Assembly (NCBI RefSeq): GCF_001723175.1
Contig: NC_064651.1
Location: 1,736,001 to 1,800,000, forward strand
Length of the DNA stretch: 64,000 nucleotides
Reading direction: 5' to 3'
Source: Penicillium oxalicum
Taxonomy: Eukaryota > Ascomycota > Eurotiomycetes > Eurotiales > Aspergillaceae
Shown here: in pieces, positions 35,335 through 47,164 of the stretch
How the letters are laid out: every line of letters starts with the position of its first letter
Position numbering within the stretch: the first letter of the stretch is position 1
The notes under the pieces: model-generated
What the model saw: only the letters and a program-made list of their open reading frames with translations
The model's database searches: none
Told to the model about the DNA's origin: nothing
Program-made: the position numbers and the translations under genes

Positions 35335-35577
35335 ATGCAAAACCAGGATTTTCCGCGGATCAAGCGCCCATACCAACCTTGTCGCAGACGGAAAGTAAAG
35401 AAATTAATTTGTGCTTACTCTTGCGTCCGCCTTGTCAGACAGTTTACAGCGTTTGTGGGGCCCGAAAGAGCCCGGGCCTTTGCCGCATCGAGTAATCGGT
35501 CCCTTGAGTCCATTTCCCAAGTTTCTGGTCGGCGTAAGTTCAGCACAAAAGTCAACAGACTCATCCTCTAGCTATTT
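35335..35577 (+). pseudogene. Possible relic of a second zinc-cluster gene start
   Basis: On the strand opposite the transcription factor, 91 bases beyond its start codon, an ATG opens the frame MQNQDFPRIKRPYQPCRRRK. The end looks like the first half of a Zn2Cys6 motif (normally ACxxCRRRKVKC), with the first Cys replaced by Tyr (TAC for TGC). It is followed at once by GTAAAG and, 45 bases on, by CTTGTCAG, which would be an intron at the position usual for this family. Downstream codons (VCGARKSPGLC) are reminiscent of the second half but the frame closes. No transcription factor body follows before the next gene. Chance similarity is possible. Confidence 0.3.
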
Positions 35578-35832
35578 GTAGGCAAGTATACTGAGCTTGG
35601 CTTGATCAATCAGCTGCCTAGGCTGGAATCTTTACAATTTTGATATAGTCAAGGGAGAGTGAAGGGAGCCTGGGTGATAGGCCCTCTGAGGAAAGCATGA
35701 GTATTTTGGAAATGGGCATTGACCGGAATGGGCAGAGCTCAGCGTTCATATAAATGCATATATAGATTGAGTGTGGGGTGTTTCCATCGTTGATGCGAAA
35801 CCTCAAAGACCTTTCTTCGCAGGATGGTAATC

Positions 35833-37862
35833 TCAAAGACGAACTTGTCCACCATTAATCCGATCCCAGTCCTTTTGGCCAAAGGGAACATACTTGTCAC
35901 CCTGGAGCCAGTACAGGCGATCATTCTGAGAGACTTTGGACACGTCCACACCCTCGGTGCGCAGGACATGTTTCTGCTGCTTGTTGTTTCCGGTGGATGC
36001 CATAGCGGGCATCACACGAATGAAAAGAGGCGCTGCATATCGCGGCAAATTTTTCAGGGTGTGAGTAGCCAGCCCATGGAGAGTTGTGGAGGAGGGTTCC
36101 ATCGCAGGGCCGGTGGTATCACCACTGGCCATTTGCTGATTGAACACAATTGCAGCACATCCGGCGCGACCGTCGTGATTGGGGAGGGCTACACCGTAAA
36201 CGTTCGCCTCGTGTACGTCGGGGTGAGACCCCAGAACCTCGGCAACCTCGTTTGTAGAAACGTTCTCGCTCTTCCAGCGGAACGTGTCCCCAATGCGATC
36301 GGAAAAGTACCAACGCCCTTCCTGGTCCCATCGGACCATGTCGCCCGTACGGAAATAGGCATCGCCCTTCTTGAGCACATCCCGCAAGATTTTACCCTCT
36401 GTCGCTTTTTTGTTCTGGAAATATCCTTGGAAAGACGCACTGGGATCGATAGGGTCGATGGCGAAAAGAAGCTCACCCGGATCGCCCCGAGACACCTTCT
36501 TACACAGACCCGTTTGAGAGTCACGCCAAGGCTCCTCAGTCTCGTGGTCAACCTCGACGATAATGGAGCCACGGCCGAGGATAATGTTGCCCAAGGCGCC
36601 GTTGCGACCAATAGCACCGGCCGAGAAGTCATTGGATGAAAGGTTCCATTGTCCAGAGGTTCCTTCAGTTGCGGCATAAAATTCGGCAATTGTGGGAATA
36701 TTGAAACGATCCTTGAAACGGTTCCAGATGTCCGGTCGAAGACCATTACCAAAGGCGACCCGAATCTTGTGCTTTTTATCGAGATTTTCGCCCGTGACTG
36801 GATCGATCTCGGCTGGGCTGCCCAAGATGTAACGCAACGTCTCGCCAACGTATTGAATGATCGTCGCATCGTTTTCTCGGGCTTCTTTCATGAAGTTGCG
36901 GGCAGAAAACTTGCGTCCCACAATGATTGTTGACCCATTATTCAAGCATGTCACGAAGCCTAGAATTGCGGCAGACGAGTGATAAAGCGGCATGCAAGTG
37001 AAGAAACGGTCAGAAGCACCCATTTTCAACCAGTCACCGACGAATAAGCTGCCAGTCCAACATTTCTTCCAGCTCACAATGGCAGGTTTGGGCAATCCCG
37101 TTGTCCCGCTGGTGTAGATCAGAATGGCCATGTCGCGCGGAGACTGTCCGCTGCGCGCCTTGTCATCCTCCCGAGTGGGCTCGGTGCTCCGCACCTGAGA
37201 CTCGATATCGGGTGTGAAAAAAATCACGTTCACCGGTCCCTTTCCCTCTCGGAAGTTCGACGACGAAAGTGTCTCTAGCTGTTCCTGCGGGAAACAATCG
37301 CGTACAGCCTCATCCACAAGTAGGAGCCTGGCGGTCGACGTCCGCACGGAGTGGGTCAGTGGCTTGCCAGTCAGATTATAGTTGATGAAAGCGGGGACCG
37401 CGCCAATGCTCCAAAGACCGAGAACAACGAACAAAAAGGTCGCGGAATTCATAAAATCCACGGCGACAATCTCCTTGCGTTGAACACCGTGCTCTTTCTT
37501 GAACCATGCGCCCCACCGCAAAGCCATGAGATAGGTCTCATGGAATGTCCATGCCTTGCCCTCGTAGACAATGAATTCACGGTCCGCGGTCGCGGGAGAC
37601 AGCGCGTAGCTTTCGAGTGTGTAGAAAAGATTGAGCCTGTCCATTCGCTCTGCGGAGCGCGTTTTGACTGTCAATTTCAGCAGAGACTTGATCATGCCCA
37701 GGTCGTAGGAAAGGGACCATCGAGCGTTGAGGTATGCGGCCGTGGCCGCGACGGCTGGGAGCGCATAATGTAGAGGAACATCTTGACAGACGCACAATGT
37801 CAGCACAATCGGCCCAGAATATGCTCATTGGATTACTTACCAGGCCAGGATGAGAAGGGCAT
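35833..37862 (-). CDS. FATP/very-long-chain acyl-CoA synthetase-like AMP-forming enzyme
   Basis: Adenylate-forming enzyme of the Fat1/FATP family, which activates long or very long chain fatty acids to CoA esters and can aid their uptake; it acts at ER, peroxisome or lipid-droplet membranes. Exons 37862-37841 and 37781-35833 (minus strand) encode 656 residues. The first exon has only seven codons (MPFSSWP) and the second begins DVPLHYALPAVAATAAYLNA, a hydrophobic N-terminal segment. The AMP-binding motif is ILIYTSGTTGLPKPAIVSWK. Also present are FYAATEGTSGQWN, YFRTGDMVRWDQEGRWYFSD and the FATP signature RIGDTFRWKSENVSTNEVAE. The protein ends GGQVRL, which is not a canonical peroxisomal SKL-type signal. 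Substrate cannot be deduced. Confidence 0.9.
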
Positions 37863-38944
37863 TTCGACGGCCACGAACTGAGAATCTGGTTACGGGGAAG
37901 TAACAGTTTCCAAGAATCAAGGACACGATGGTATGATCAGGCTTATCGTCTCTGGGGCGATAAGGCTCCGATAAGCTACGTCAGTGACGACGTCGTTGGC
38001 AGCTGGTCAGTAGTCAGTATTCTGCTGACAACCGAATTGCATCTTGTCATCAAAATACGAGATGAGAGCAACTGAAGGAAATACTAACATCCAGACGATG
38101 GGATTCGCAGTGACGAGAAGAAAGAGGAGTAGAAAGTAGGACGAGCGGAGTTATGAGCGACCAATGCGCAGGTTGCCTCGGCACAATCTTAGTGGCCACG
38201 TCCCCCGCGATTTATGCGCCGTTTTGACTTTATGCTTTGGGCGCTCTTGGATTCCTTCATTTAGCCGTGAAACACTAACGTCGCTGCAGATCACCCAAAC
38301 AAAATCTGTCTTGTTCGAGTCCCTTTGAATTTTCGCTCCCTCTGATTCTGGGTAGGGGTGAAAAAGCCCTATTCTTCTGGGCTTCGATTGACCTCATACA
38401 TTGCCCGGTCGTAGAGCTCACGTAAGTCTCCCGGGTCTCAAGGACGTTAACGGTCGCTGCTGTGCCTGGCGTTGAAAAGGTCGGTCGGAGTAAATACTCA
38501 ACATGGGCCGCGGCTCTTATGTTCATTTCGCACGCACTGGATACAGCCTGCTGGGCGATCGATGCGAAACTCGGACATCCGGGGTGATCCTTGTCTGTGC
38601 TACGTGCTGCCGGACTCGGAGGGCGCGTCGAGGGATCTGCAGCCTTGCACTACACCACGTCAAAAGATTCAAGGTTAGGCTGACGAGCGGATGTACCCGT
38701 TACCGTCGATCATCTCTACGGGCGAAACATGTCAACGGACGGGTCCACCTCAAAATGCATGTTCATGTTGATCAAATCCTCCAGACCTAGGCACCTACAA
38801 GCTTCATCGTAGCGCGGTGATTGACTAGATTAGGGCTTGGAGCAGGACAGTGGTTAAATTCGGTTCCCTCTGGATATTTAGGAACGTCCTTGGCTATATT
38901 CATGTGCTCATCAAATGGATCACATATGTACAGATTTCTTCGTT
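37863..38944 (-). other. Intergenic region, promoter of the acyl-CoA synthetase-like gene
   Basis: About 1.1 kb between two minus-strand genes. Short frames are present but none has family features or codon bias like the neighbours. Confidence 0.6.
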
Positions 38945-40343
38945 CTATTGGGACTTCTTGACCTTTTTCAACGCAGGAACTTCGTCGTAGTCATCCTCCA
39001 TGAAATCACGAAGAGCATCAAGGCCCTGCTCCAACACCTGGGTCTCACAAGCATACCCAATGCGAACATATCCTTGGAATTCCTCACCTCCTCCAAAACA
39101 CAGGCTTCCAGGGACGAACATGACGCCCTTCCGATCATGAAGCATCTCGCAGAAGATCACATCATTGACTGGCTTGCCCATCTTGTTGAAACGGACGAAT
39201 GCGGTTGTGCCAGCACGTGGTTTGATCCAGTCACAGGCCCATCGATGAGACTCGATGAACTTTTCTAGAATGGCAAGATTGGTCCGTGCCAGCTCGATGT
39301 TGCGTCTCAGCAGGCTGTGAATACATTCTGGCGCCAGAGCAAAGCTAGCGACCGCGTCATCGAGCTGACCGACAGAGATTGTGGTGTAATCACGCGAGCT
39401 GGCACAGGCTTCAATGATAGAGTTGTTGCGAGACGCAATCCAGCCTACTCGAAGACCAGCCAGGCTATAGGCTTTAGAAACTGATCCAGTCACAACACTG
39501 TGCTCGTATCCCAATGAAAGGAGCGATGGGGGAAACTGAGGGTCCATAGGACTGATATTGTGGAAAATCGGCCGATACACTTCATCCGCAAAAACAGTAA
39601 TTGAGGATTCCCTAGCAACGCTGACAAGGCCTTGAAGAGTCTCGCGCGAAATAATAGCGCCTGTTGGGTTCTGCGGGTTGCTGGAGGGAGACAGTTCTTG
39701 ATCAGCATCTTTCAACCTTGACAGGCTAGCCATTTCTTTCATTTTTTTGGGCACATACTTGATAATGATCATCCTTGTGTTGGGACGAATGAGGGTCTTC
39801 AGTTCTTCGAGATCCAACTGCCAGTCCTTCGCTTCATTCGCTTTCCATAGACTGACCTCGGCGCCTAGAGATGCAGGCACGGAATAAAGTTGTTGATATG
39901 TGGGGTAGTGGCAGATGACATGGTCCCCAGGCCCGACCAGGGTGTATAACAGCAGAAAATTGGCCTGAATCGCACCATTGGTGATCAAAATACTCTCCTT
40001 GGTGGTCAAGCCAGGAATCTTGGCTGAGTAAAGGTTGCTGAGTGTTTCGCGCAGTTGATCAGAACCCCGGATAGCCCCGTAAGTGAGCTTGGTCGACTGC
40101 AGTCCAGATAACGGATCCTTATCCTTGTCCTCGCAGAGAGCGCGAAGATCGTCAATTGAAACCGACGCACAACACGTCTCTGCGGTGTTGTACTTGGCGG
40201 TGGTCTCATACTTGTCCATCCACTTGTCATCTTGTCAGCAATTCATCTCCAAACTTTCATCTCGCCGCGGCACAAAATTTCACACCAATGCGGGGGAAGG
40301 AACCCCTTACCTGCTCCACTGCAAATGCCTCGATTTTTACCAT
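38945..40343 (-). CDS. Class I/II PLP-dependent aminotransferase
   Basis: Fold-type I aminotransferase. Exons in minus-strand order are 40343-40311, 40222-39759 and 39680-38945, giving 410 residues. Exon 1 has eleven codons (MVKIEAFAVEQ), and splicing yields the family start VEQWMDKYETTAKYN. Catalytic features are the NNPQNPTGA motif (N170), DEVY (D198 and Y201) and the PLP lysine K235 in SVSKAYSLAGLRVGW; a late GYVRIGYA supplies the substrate-carboxylate Arg. The second intron (39758-39681, 78 nt) is a multiple of three without an in-frame stop, so unspliced mRNA would be translated with 26 extra residues that disrupt NNPQNPTG. I prefer the spliced form. The start ETCCASVSIDDL is typical of a fungal group often annotated near capreomycidine synthase or tyrosine aminotransferases. 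Substrate unknown. Confidence 0.9.
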
Positions 40344-40422
40344 CTTGGGAGCTTCGCGTGTCAAGTTCTAGATCTCAGGAAAAATGAGACGTCAAAGTAA
40401 TAATAGCCTGATATTCTCCAAT

Positions 40423-40430
40423 TATATATA
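40423..40430 (-). promoter_or_regulatory. TATA-like element of the aminotransferase gene
   Basis: TATATATA, self-complementary, 80 bases upstream of the start codon at 40343 on the minus strand. The position fits a core promoter with a short leader. Confidence 0.4.
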
Positions 40431-41718
40431 AACTTTCAAGAGCTGTGCGGATCAAACGAAACTCCATCATGCTGTCCGACACTCACGACTCCATCGAATC
40501 ACGTGGTATGTCCCCGCATGTAGACCCGACACAGCGACAGCACCAACTCCGCTTGCCAGGAACTCGGGATAGAGACCCACGTCCAGACTTGCAGAGGTCG
40601 TTGGCGGCGAAACTGCTCGAAATCTCTAGGTCAATTGACCATGTATCAAACTCGATGTTTCTGGATGGCACTACCTATAGGGCGGTGTTTTGATTCAAAT
40701 TAAAATAATGATGCCGCTCATTGCCTTGGTTTGGAGCATTCTGGTTATACCTACTTGCTCGAATTCCAGACGGGAGATTGATATGTTGACACTTTTCGTG
40801 CTTTCACGAGCCACCACCAGCTGCACTTATCAAGCAAACATGGTATCTTTTCTTGGACAATTCAACCTCATCCTGAAAAAAGTGAGAGCTGGTTACGTAT
40901 TCCGGATACATAGGTGCTCTGTTTAAATTGCGATAAGATTGGGACGCTCTGACTTCATTTCCAGCAAGCGACCTGCAGCCTCTAGTAGACCATTGTCAAA
41001 GCTCCATCCATATGAGAATATTCAACGGCTTTTAAGAAAAGGGGGAAAGAGCAATATCCATGTGGCTCGGCGAATGCAAGCTGATAGAGACCCTAAAGAT
41101 GTCACGTTGATCGGGGGCCTTGTTATACTGAGTAAATCTAGTGCGTGTAATTCAAGCTCCAGTAAATGGCCGACGCTCGTCGAGCTGACTACCAAATTGA
41201 TTCAGTTTCGGGCACGGGCACATATATGGTATTTTCAATCCAAAGATCCACGGTGAGGTAGCCAGGCATCATTCCCATGTTTCCCGCTCTGAGCTTTCGG
41301 CCTGTACAATGGCTTCAAACCCTCACATTTACACTAGCACGACCCTATGGGCTTTGATATGGAGAGCTGTCTATGAGAGCAGTTACCTGCCGGACACTTA
41401 CACGATCAGTACATGGTCCTTTTGGAGTTCTCTCATTCGGAGACTATCAGCGAGCCTAGTTTCGGCAATCACATCTCTCACTGCTTAGCATGCGACTACG
41501 AGCCGGGCTAAACTGCTTAGAGCTGGCGGATTGATGGGAGAAGAGATGTCTTCAAGAAAGGCAAACATATCACTAGGGGCTCACTGCAGAAGAGTCAGAC
41601 TCTCGTCCGCCTCTTTCAAGTGGTCTTGAGTATTTGATTTCATGGAGGTGTGCGATCGCCTTAAGGAGCTACACCCACCTGCCCAGAGCATTAATGTCTG
41701 ACCACTATTTGCAGGTAA

Positions 41719-41934
41719 CTGTCTGCAAAACACACATCACTGCTCCATCCACTGCTTCAACCGGAGCTCATTCAAATCTTGGACTATGTGTTGGCCCTTT
41801 TGTTGGAAGAAGGCAGACCATCGAATCTGTTGAGCAAAGTCGTCGCATTATATCTCTGTCAATGTCCTTTCCTTTTTGAGTTTCCGACCGAACCCAAAGA
41901 ACTAATGTTGTTTCGGAGCATTACATCTTCCTGA
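41719..41934 (+). other. Isolated open frame, possible coding relic
   Basis: About 71 codons without an ATG read LLHPLLQPELIQILDYVLAL, LLEEGRPSNLLSKVVALYLC and further hydrophobic-helical sequence, ending at TGA 41932-41934. A stop lies just upstream (41716), and I find no convincing upstream exon. A short frame with a similar style (MEVCDRLKELHPPAQ, from 41642) lies in another phase. It may be the decayed 3' end of a gene or chance. Confidence 0.2.
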
Positions 41935-42564
41935 ATTATGGATGTCATCGATGAACCGATGCCCATTCAGGGTTATGCTGCACTCCTTGCTATACCCAGC
42001 GTACTGTGGGGGGAGCTGTGCGCTACTAAGTACAGCTTCAGGGCCACTCAGTACCTTAGTCATGCTGAGGTACCTCAATTGAATTTATCTGGGAGTGGTG
42101 ATTTATGATCTCTCAATGTCACCTCAGAAAAGTGGTCTTTAGAAGTAATGTCGATGCATATTGATCGTGACCAAGTTTATACGATCCACTCAAATAAACC
42201 TCACCGATGCCATTATCGTCGCGTGCTCTCATATTTACGCTTGGTCCTTGGCCATATGGATTTCCGTGATCTTGTTTTGCAAGTAATCATTCCGTTGAGG
42301 CACAGCCCTGGCTGTCAGGCACCGACTAGCCGCATCGAGGTTCTCCGCCCGCGTCATCGCGCGGACCCGCCTCCTCTCCGCACTTGGAACGTGTGCTTCG
42401 AACCATCCACCCATTCTTGTTTAAGCACCCATTCCAGCGCGCTATACGGATGATCCCAGGTGCTCTCAGCTTGGAGAGTCTCTGTGAAGCTGTACCATCA
42501 GTCATATCTTGGTCACTGCTCATTGCGCTGCTTCCAAAATAGGGTCTAACCACCCTGTGGTATC

Positions 42565-45500
42565 ATGCGGTCAACATCCGCATTCCTCTTCTCGGTTGTC
42601 GCTCTTGTCTGCTCCTCTACCTCAGCAGCAGCCTGGAGCGATGTCTACGACGTGAATCTTATCCCTCGATCCCCCTTCTCGTTGCTCGACGATAGGCCCC
42701 CCGAGTGTCCGCCATGCTTCAACTGCCAACTTGACTCCTACAACTGCACCCATTTTGCGCCTTGCAACAAGTACAACGGCAAGTGCTCTTGCCCGCCGGG
42801 CTTTGGAGGCGATGATTGCTCGATTCCGGTCTGCGGATCGTTGGCGGATGGCGAGAATCGTCCACGACGAGAGGGCGATACTTGCGACTGCAAAGAGGGC
42901 TGGTCTGGTATTAACTGCAATGTGTGCGAGACCGATAACGCTTGCAATGCAATGATGCCCGAGGGCGAGGGTGGTCGATGCTACAAACAGGGTGTCACTG
43001 TCAAGGAGAATTTTCAGATGTGCGATGTCAACAACCGAAAGATTGTCGATCAGCTCGACGGTCGCAAACCTCAGGTGACTTTTTCGTGCAAAGACGAAGA
43101 CAAAACTTGTAATTTTCAATTCTGGGTCGCTCAGAAAGAGTCTTTCTACTGCGAGCTGGACACGTGCGACTGGGGCATACAGAACGACTATGACACGAAC
43201 ACCACCCACTACAAGTGCGAGAATGCCCACTGCAGCTGCATCAAGGACAGATTTCTGTGCGGCGAGAACGGATCTATCGATCTCAGTGACTTTCTCGATC
43301 AAGAAATTAAAGGTCCAGCCACATTCTCGACGAAATCCGATGCCAAGGGGACCCAAAGCTTCTTTTCTGAACCGGCAATGAACCAGTTAATTAGCAGTGT
43401 TTTTGGGGACCCCAGCATCTTCCTGGGCTGCAACTCCGGAGAGTGTCTATACAAGACCGACGAGCCTGGTTACGAACGACCTATCAAGAAGATCAATACT
43501 CCCCTCATTGCAGGTGTCATTGCCGGCTGTTCTCTCTTTGTGGTTGCTGTCATTTTGCTGTTCTGGTATCTGTCTCGCCGTGCTGCTCGTCGAGGCTACC
43601 TACGTTTGTCTCTTTCCGATGACTCTGATGACGAATCTGCTAGACTTTTGGCTGAGCATCGGCCCGCAGCCCTTTTCTGGGATAATGTGTCATATTACCT
43701 GAACGGGAAAGAAATCCTCTCGGGAATCCACGGCTCTTCCGGGCCAGGACAGATCACCGCCATCATGGGTGCATCTGGTGCAGGGAAAACCACATTTCTG
43801 GACCTACTGGCACGCAAGAACAAGCGCGGTGCGGTGCATGGCAATTTCTATGTCAACGGCGAAAAAATAGCCGACAGCGATTTCAAGAGTTTGATAGGCT
43901 TTGTTGATCAAGAAGACACGATGCTGCCCACTTTGACGGTTCACGAAACCATTCTCACCAGTGCTCTTCTCCGGCTTCCTCGTGACATGAGTCGGGCGTT
44001 GAAAGAGCAGAAGGTATATGAGGTGGAAAAGCAGCTGGGCATTTATCATATCAGGGATCAATTGATTGGATCGGAAGAAGGCAAAGGCCGTGGTATCTCT
44101 GGGGGAGAGAAACGCCGTGTCGGTATTGCTTGCGAGCTTGTGACTAGCCCGAGTATTCTGTTTTTGGATGAGCCTACAAGCGGATTGGTAAGCTATTCAA
44201 TTCACCGTCATTCCGTCGCCAGAGCCTGATGCTAACGGAGGATAAAGGACGCCTATAACGCATTCAATGTAGTTGAATGTCTTGTGACCTTGGCCAAGAC
44301 GTACAACCGCACCGTCATTTTTACTATTCACCAGCCTCGCTCCAACATCGTCGCACTGTTTGACAGATTGATTCTCCTCGCTCGGGGACGTACGGTCTAC
44401 TCCGGTCCATTTTCAAAGTGCCAGCAATACTTTGACGAAATCGGATACTCATGCCCCCCTGGGTTCAATATCGCAGATTATCTCGTGGATTTGACGATGC
44501 ATGCTAGTGAAGCAACTTCGTATCGTGATGACATTGGACCTCTTGCGGAAGCACACAATGTACCACCAAAGACCGCGTCCAGTAGCCTCAGGGCTGTTAA
44601 GTCTGTCGCAAGCGCATCCAACATGAGCATAGAAGATAATTCGAGCATGGCAGCGGAATCTTCAAAACGGCCAAAGAATACTCGACGGGTATCTATCAAG
44701 CAGCAGCAGGATCGTCAGTTGTATTCTCGAAAGAATCACCAGGCACGTCCTGGCACACCGAAGACTGATGAGGAGGACGCTACACTTGATGCGGTGGAAA
44801 ACACTCAGCAATGGCTTCGACTTCAACGCCAGCCTGGGAACGTTCCCCCGCAAATTCTCGATGACCCTGATCAGCTGCCTCCGCCGGCGCCTGGTCAGAC
44901 CGATCTCGATGTCCTTGTGGCCAGTTACGCCGGTTCAAACATCAGCCGCGCCGTAGAGGATGAGATTAAGTCTGCTATTCAGTCGGCTCAGACTGCGAAC
45001 GGCTCTTCTCACTCTCATCTGGCCAATGGTTCTGGCAACGGACAGACGGGCTACGCTCGGATTAGTCTGGGCCGGCAGTTCCTCATTCTCTCTCAACGCA
45101 CATGGCGTAACCTCTATCGTAACCCCATGCTGATGCTTACTCACTACGCCATCGCTATACTCCTCGCTGTGCTTTCTGGGTATCTTTTCTACGGGCTGAC
45201 GGACGACATTAAGGGGTTCCAAAACCGACTGGGTCTCTTCTTCTTCATTTTGGCGTTGTTCGGGTTCAGTACCCTGACAAGCTTGACCGTCTTCTCCACG
45301 GAGCGACTCTTGTTTGTTCGGGAGCGGGCTAATGGATACTATCACCCCGTCACATACTTTGCTGCGAAGGTTGTCTTTGATATTGTGCCGCTTCGACTGA
45401 TTCCCCCTATCATCATGGGAATGATTGTCTACCCCATGACTGGGCTGATTCCCGCGTGGCCTGAGTTCTTCCGCTTTATGTTGGTTCTGGTCCTCTTCAA

Positions 45501-45962
45501 CCTTGCCGCTGCTTGTATCTGCCTGTTCATCGGTATCATCTTCCGCGACGGCGGCGTGGCAAATCTGATTGGCAGTCTTGTGATGCTGTTCAGTCTTTTG
45601 TTTGCCGGTCTTCTTCTCAACCATGATGCGATCCCTGCATCTGCTTTGTGGTTGCAAAGCGTGAGTCTATCCCCATTCGTATAGCTTCCTCGGACTATCT
45701 TATCAACTGACACCAACATCCACAGCTCTCCATCTTCCACTACGGGTTTGAGGCCCTTATCGTCAACGAGGTCACTTTCCTGACATTGATCGATCACAAG
45801 TATGGCTTGGATATTGAGGTACCTGGTGCTTCTATTTTGAGCGCGTTTGGTTTCAACACTCTCGCATATTGGCACGATGTCGTGGGTCTGGCCGTCTTTT
45901 CCGGGGCTTTCATCGTGATTGCATATGCTGCCATGCATTTCCTTCTTGTGGAGAAGCGATAA
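42565..45962 (+). CDS. ADP1: ABCG-type ABC transporter with EGF-like N-terminal domain (ADP1 type)
   Basis: Half-transporter-like ABCG protein, probably in an endomembrane; the substrate of the yeast homologue is unknown. Exons 42565-44187, 44248-45660 and 45726-45962 encode 1090 residues. A signal peptide ([19 protein letters not shown]) is followed by a large Cys-rich lumenal region with EGF-like repeats ([19 protein letters not shown] and [15 protein letters not shown]). One membrane helix ([20 protein letters not shown]) precedes the nucleotide-binding domain: Walker [10 protein letters not shown] near residue 403, signature GISGGEKRR near 510, Walker [13 protein letters not shown] near 530, H-loop TIHQPRSN. 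The Walker B Asp is supplied across intron 1. A long Ser/Gln-rich linker leads to the six-helix ABC2 domain, with [20 protein letters not shown] as its first helix. All essential ATPase motifs look intact. Confidence 0.95.
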
Positions 45963-47164
45963 AGCGCCGATGGAGTCTTTGGGCTCGAAGCCCGATTCGT
46001 CGCCCTTTCGCAATGTTTTCTTTTTGTGTTTAATCAAGCGGACTCTGACCCGCTGTTTTCTGATCCCATCGCATGTGGATTGGTCGGCGTCTTGCGATAT
46101 TCTGTTCCCCTCGCCTGGCTCTATAATCCGGTGCTGAAGCAAAGGCGGTCCCCTTGTCCTCATGCCTCGGCACCCTTGAAAGAGCTTCACTTGAGCTCTG
46201 TGTACATAGAATATACCTTGTGAGATTTGCGATCATCCGGATTTTGGAGCCTCTGAATCAATATTTCTGTAAATGATGCATGCATGATGAGTACGAGGGC
46301 AAGATCGATCCTTTATCGACTTGATATGGCTAGATCAGTTCAGTATCACCATACACGCTGTGATCAATGTTGGTCATTGAGGTAAATTGGTTGATCGTCA
46401 TCAAAAGGAGCTATGTAGTACGCATGGAACCAGAAAGGGTGAGTGTGATGCGCCAGTTAGAGCCGCTTGGAATGCGGCGGCGCACGTGTTCGACGTCATT
46501 TTCATGCGACCCAGACGTCCGCGGGCGTTGCTTTTATTTCTTCCTCTCAATATCTACGTCTCGGATTCTCCATTATTCTTGATTGTAACTCCGGTCGGAC
46601 TCTCGAGCGAGTAAGTTTGAACCCACATACCTTTTCCCTGCCACGGTGCTGGTCGTGATGCTCGTGAGGAGTCCACGCTTAGTCGGTTCGGTGTTGTATG
46701 GCGGGCAAGATTTCGCTAAGTGGACTAACCCAGAACGAGTAGGTCGCCTTGCTCACATGTAATTCTCACCCACCCAACCTCCTTCAAGCTCTCCATCAAA
46801 CGCTCATCGCTCCCAGCTTCTACACTCTATCCAGTGGATCTTCCTCACAGACTTTTGAAGTGTAAGTCTTCTGCTTGACTATGATCCGTAGCTACCGAGC
46901 TCGATCCCTTCTCCATGATTCCTCCGTCTTTCTCGCGGTGTCGGACCCCACAAACCCCGTCTCCAATTCCGGTCTCGCGGGCCGCACGACATTTGCGGTC
47001 CCTCTTTCCTTCTCCTCTCTCTCTGTCCCCGACACTTTTCAACATCAAATCTGCGCACCATTGCTGAGCGGTGTTGAACTGTCCGCTAACCTGGTCCCCT
47101 GCACGGTAGTCTTTTCATTGCACAATTTCCAACCTCACACAAGTGAGTGTACATCGCGCCCATG
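45963..47164 (+). other. Intergenic region and ERV14 leader
   Basis: About 1.2 kb with no supported gene. The last 400 bases are C/T-rich and probably hold the promoter and 5' untranslated region of the cornichon gene. Confidence 0.6.

Larger units (their letters stand above)
40344..42564. other. Divergent intergenic region of about 2.2 kb
   Basis: Lies between the aminotransferase (minus) and the ABC transporter (plus). No complete gene recognised. One continuous frame at 41719-41934 looks more protein-like than the surroundings and is listed separately. Confidence 0.5.

Noticed and set aside
35824..36639. Plus-strand open frame of 271 codons over the acyl-CoA synthetase-like gene
   Set aside because: Complement of a conserved coding exon; no motifs of its own.
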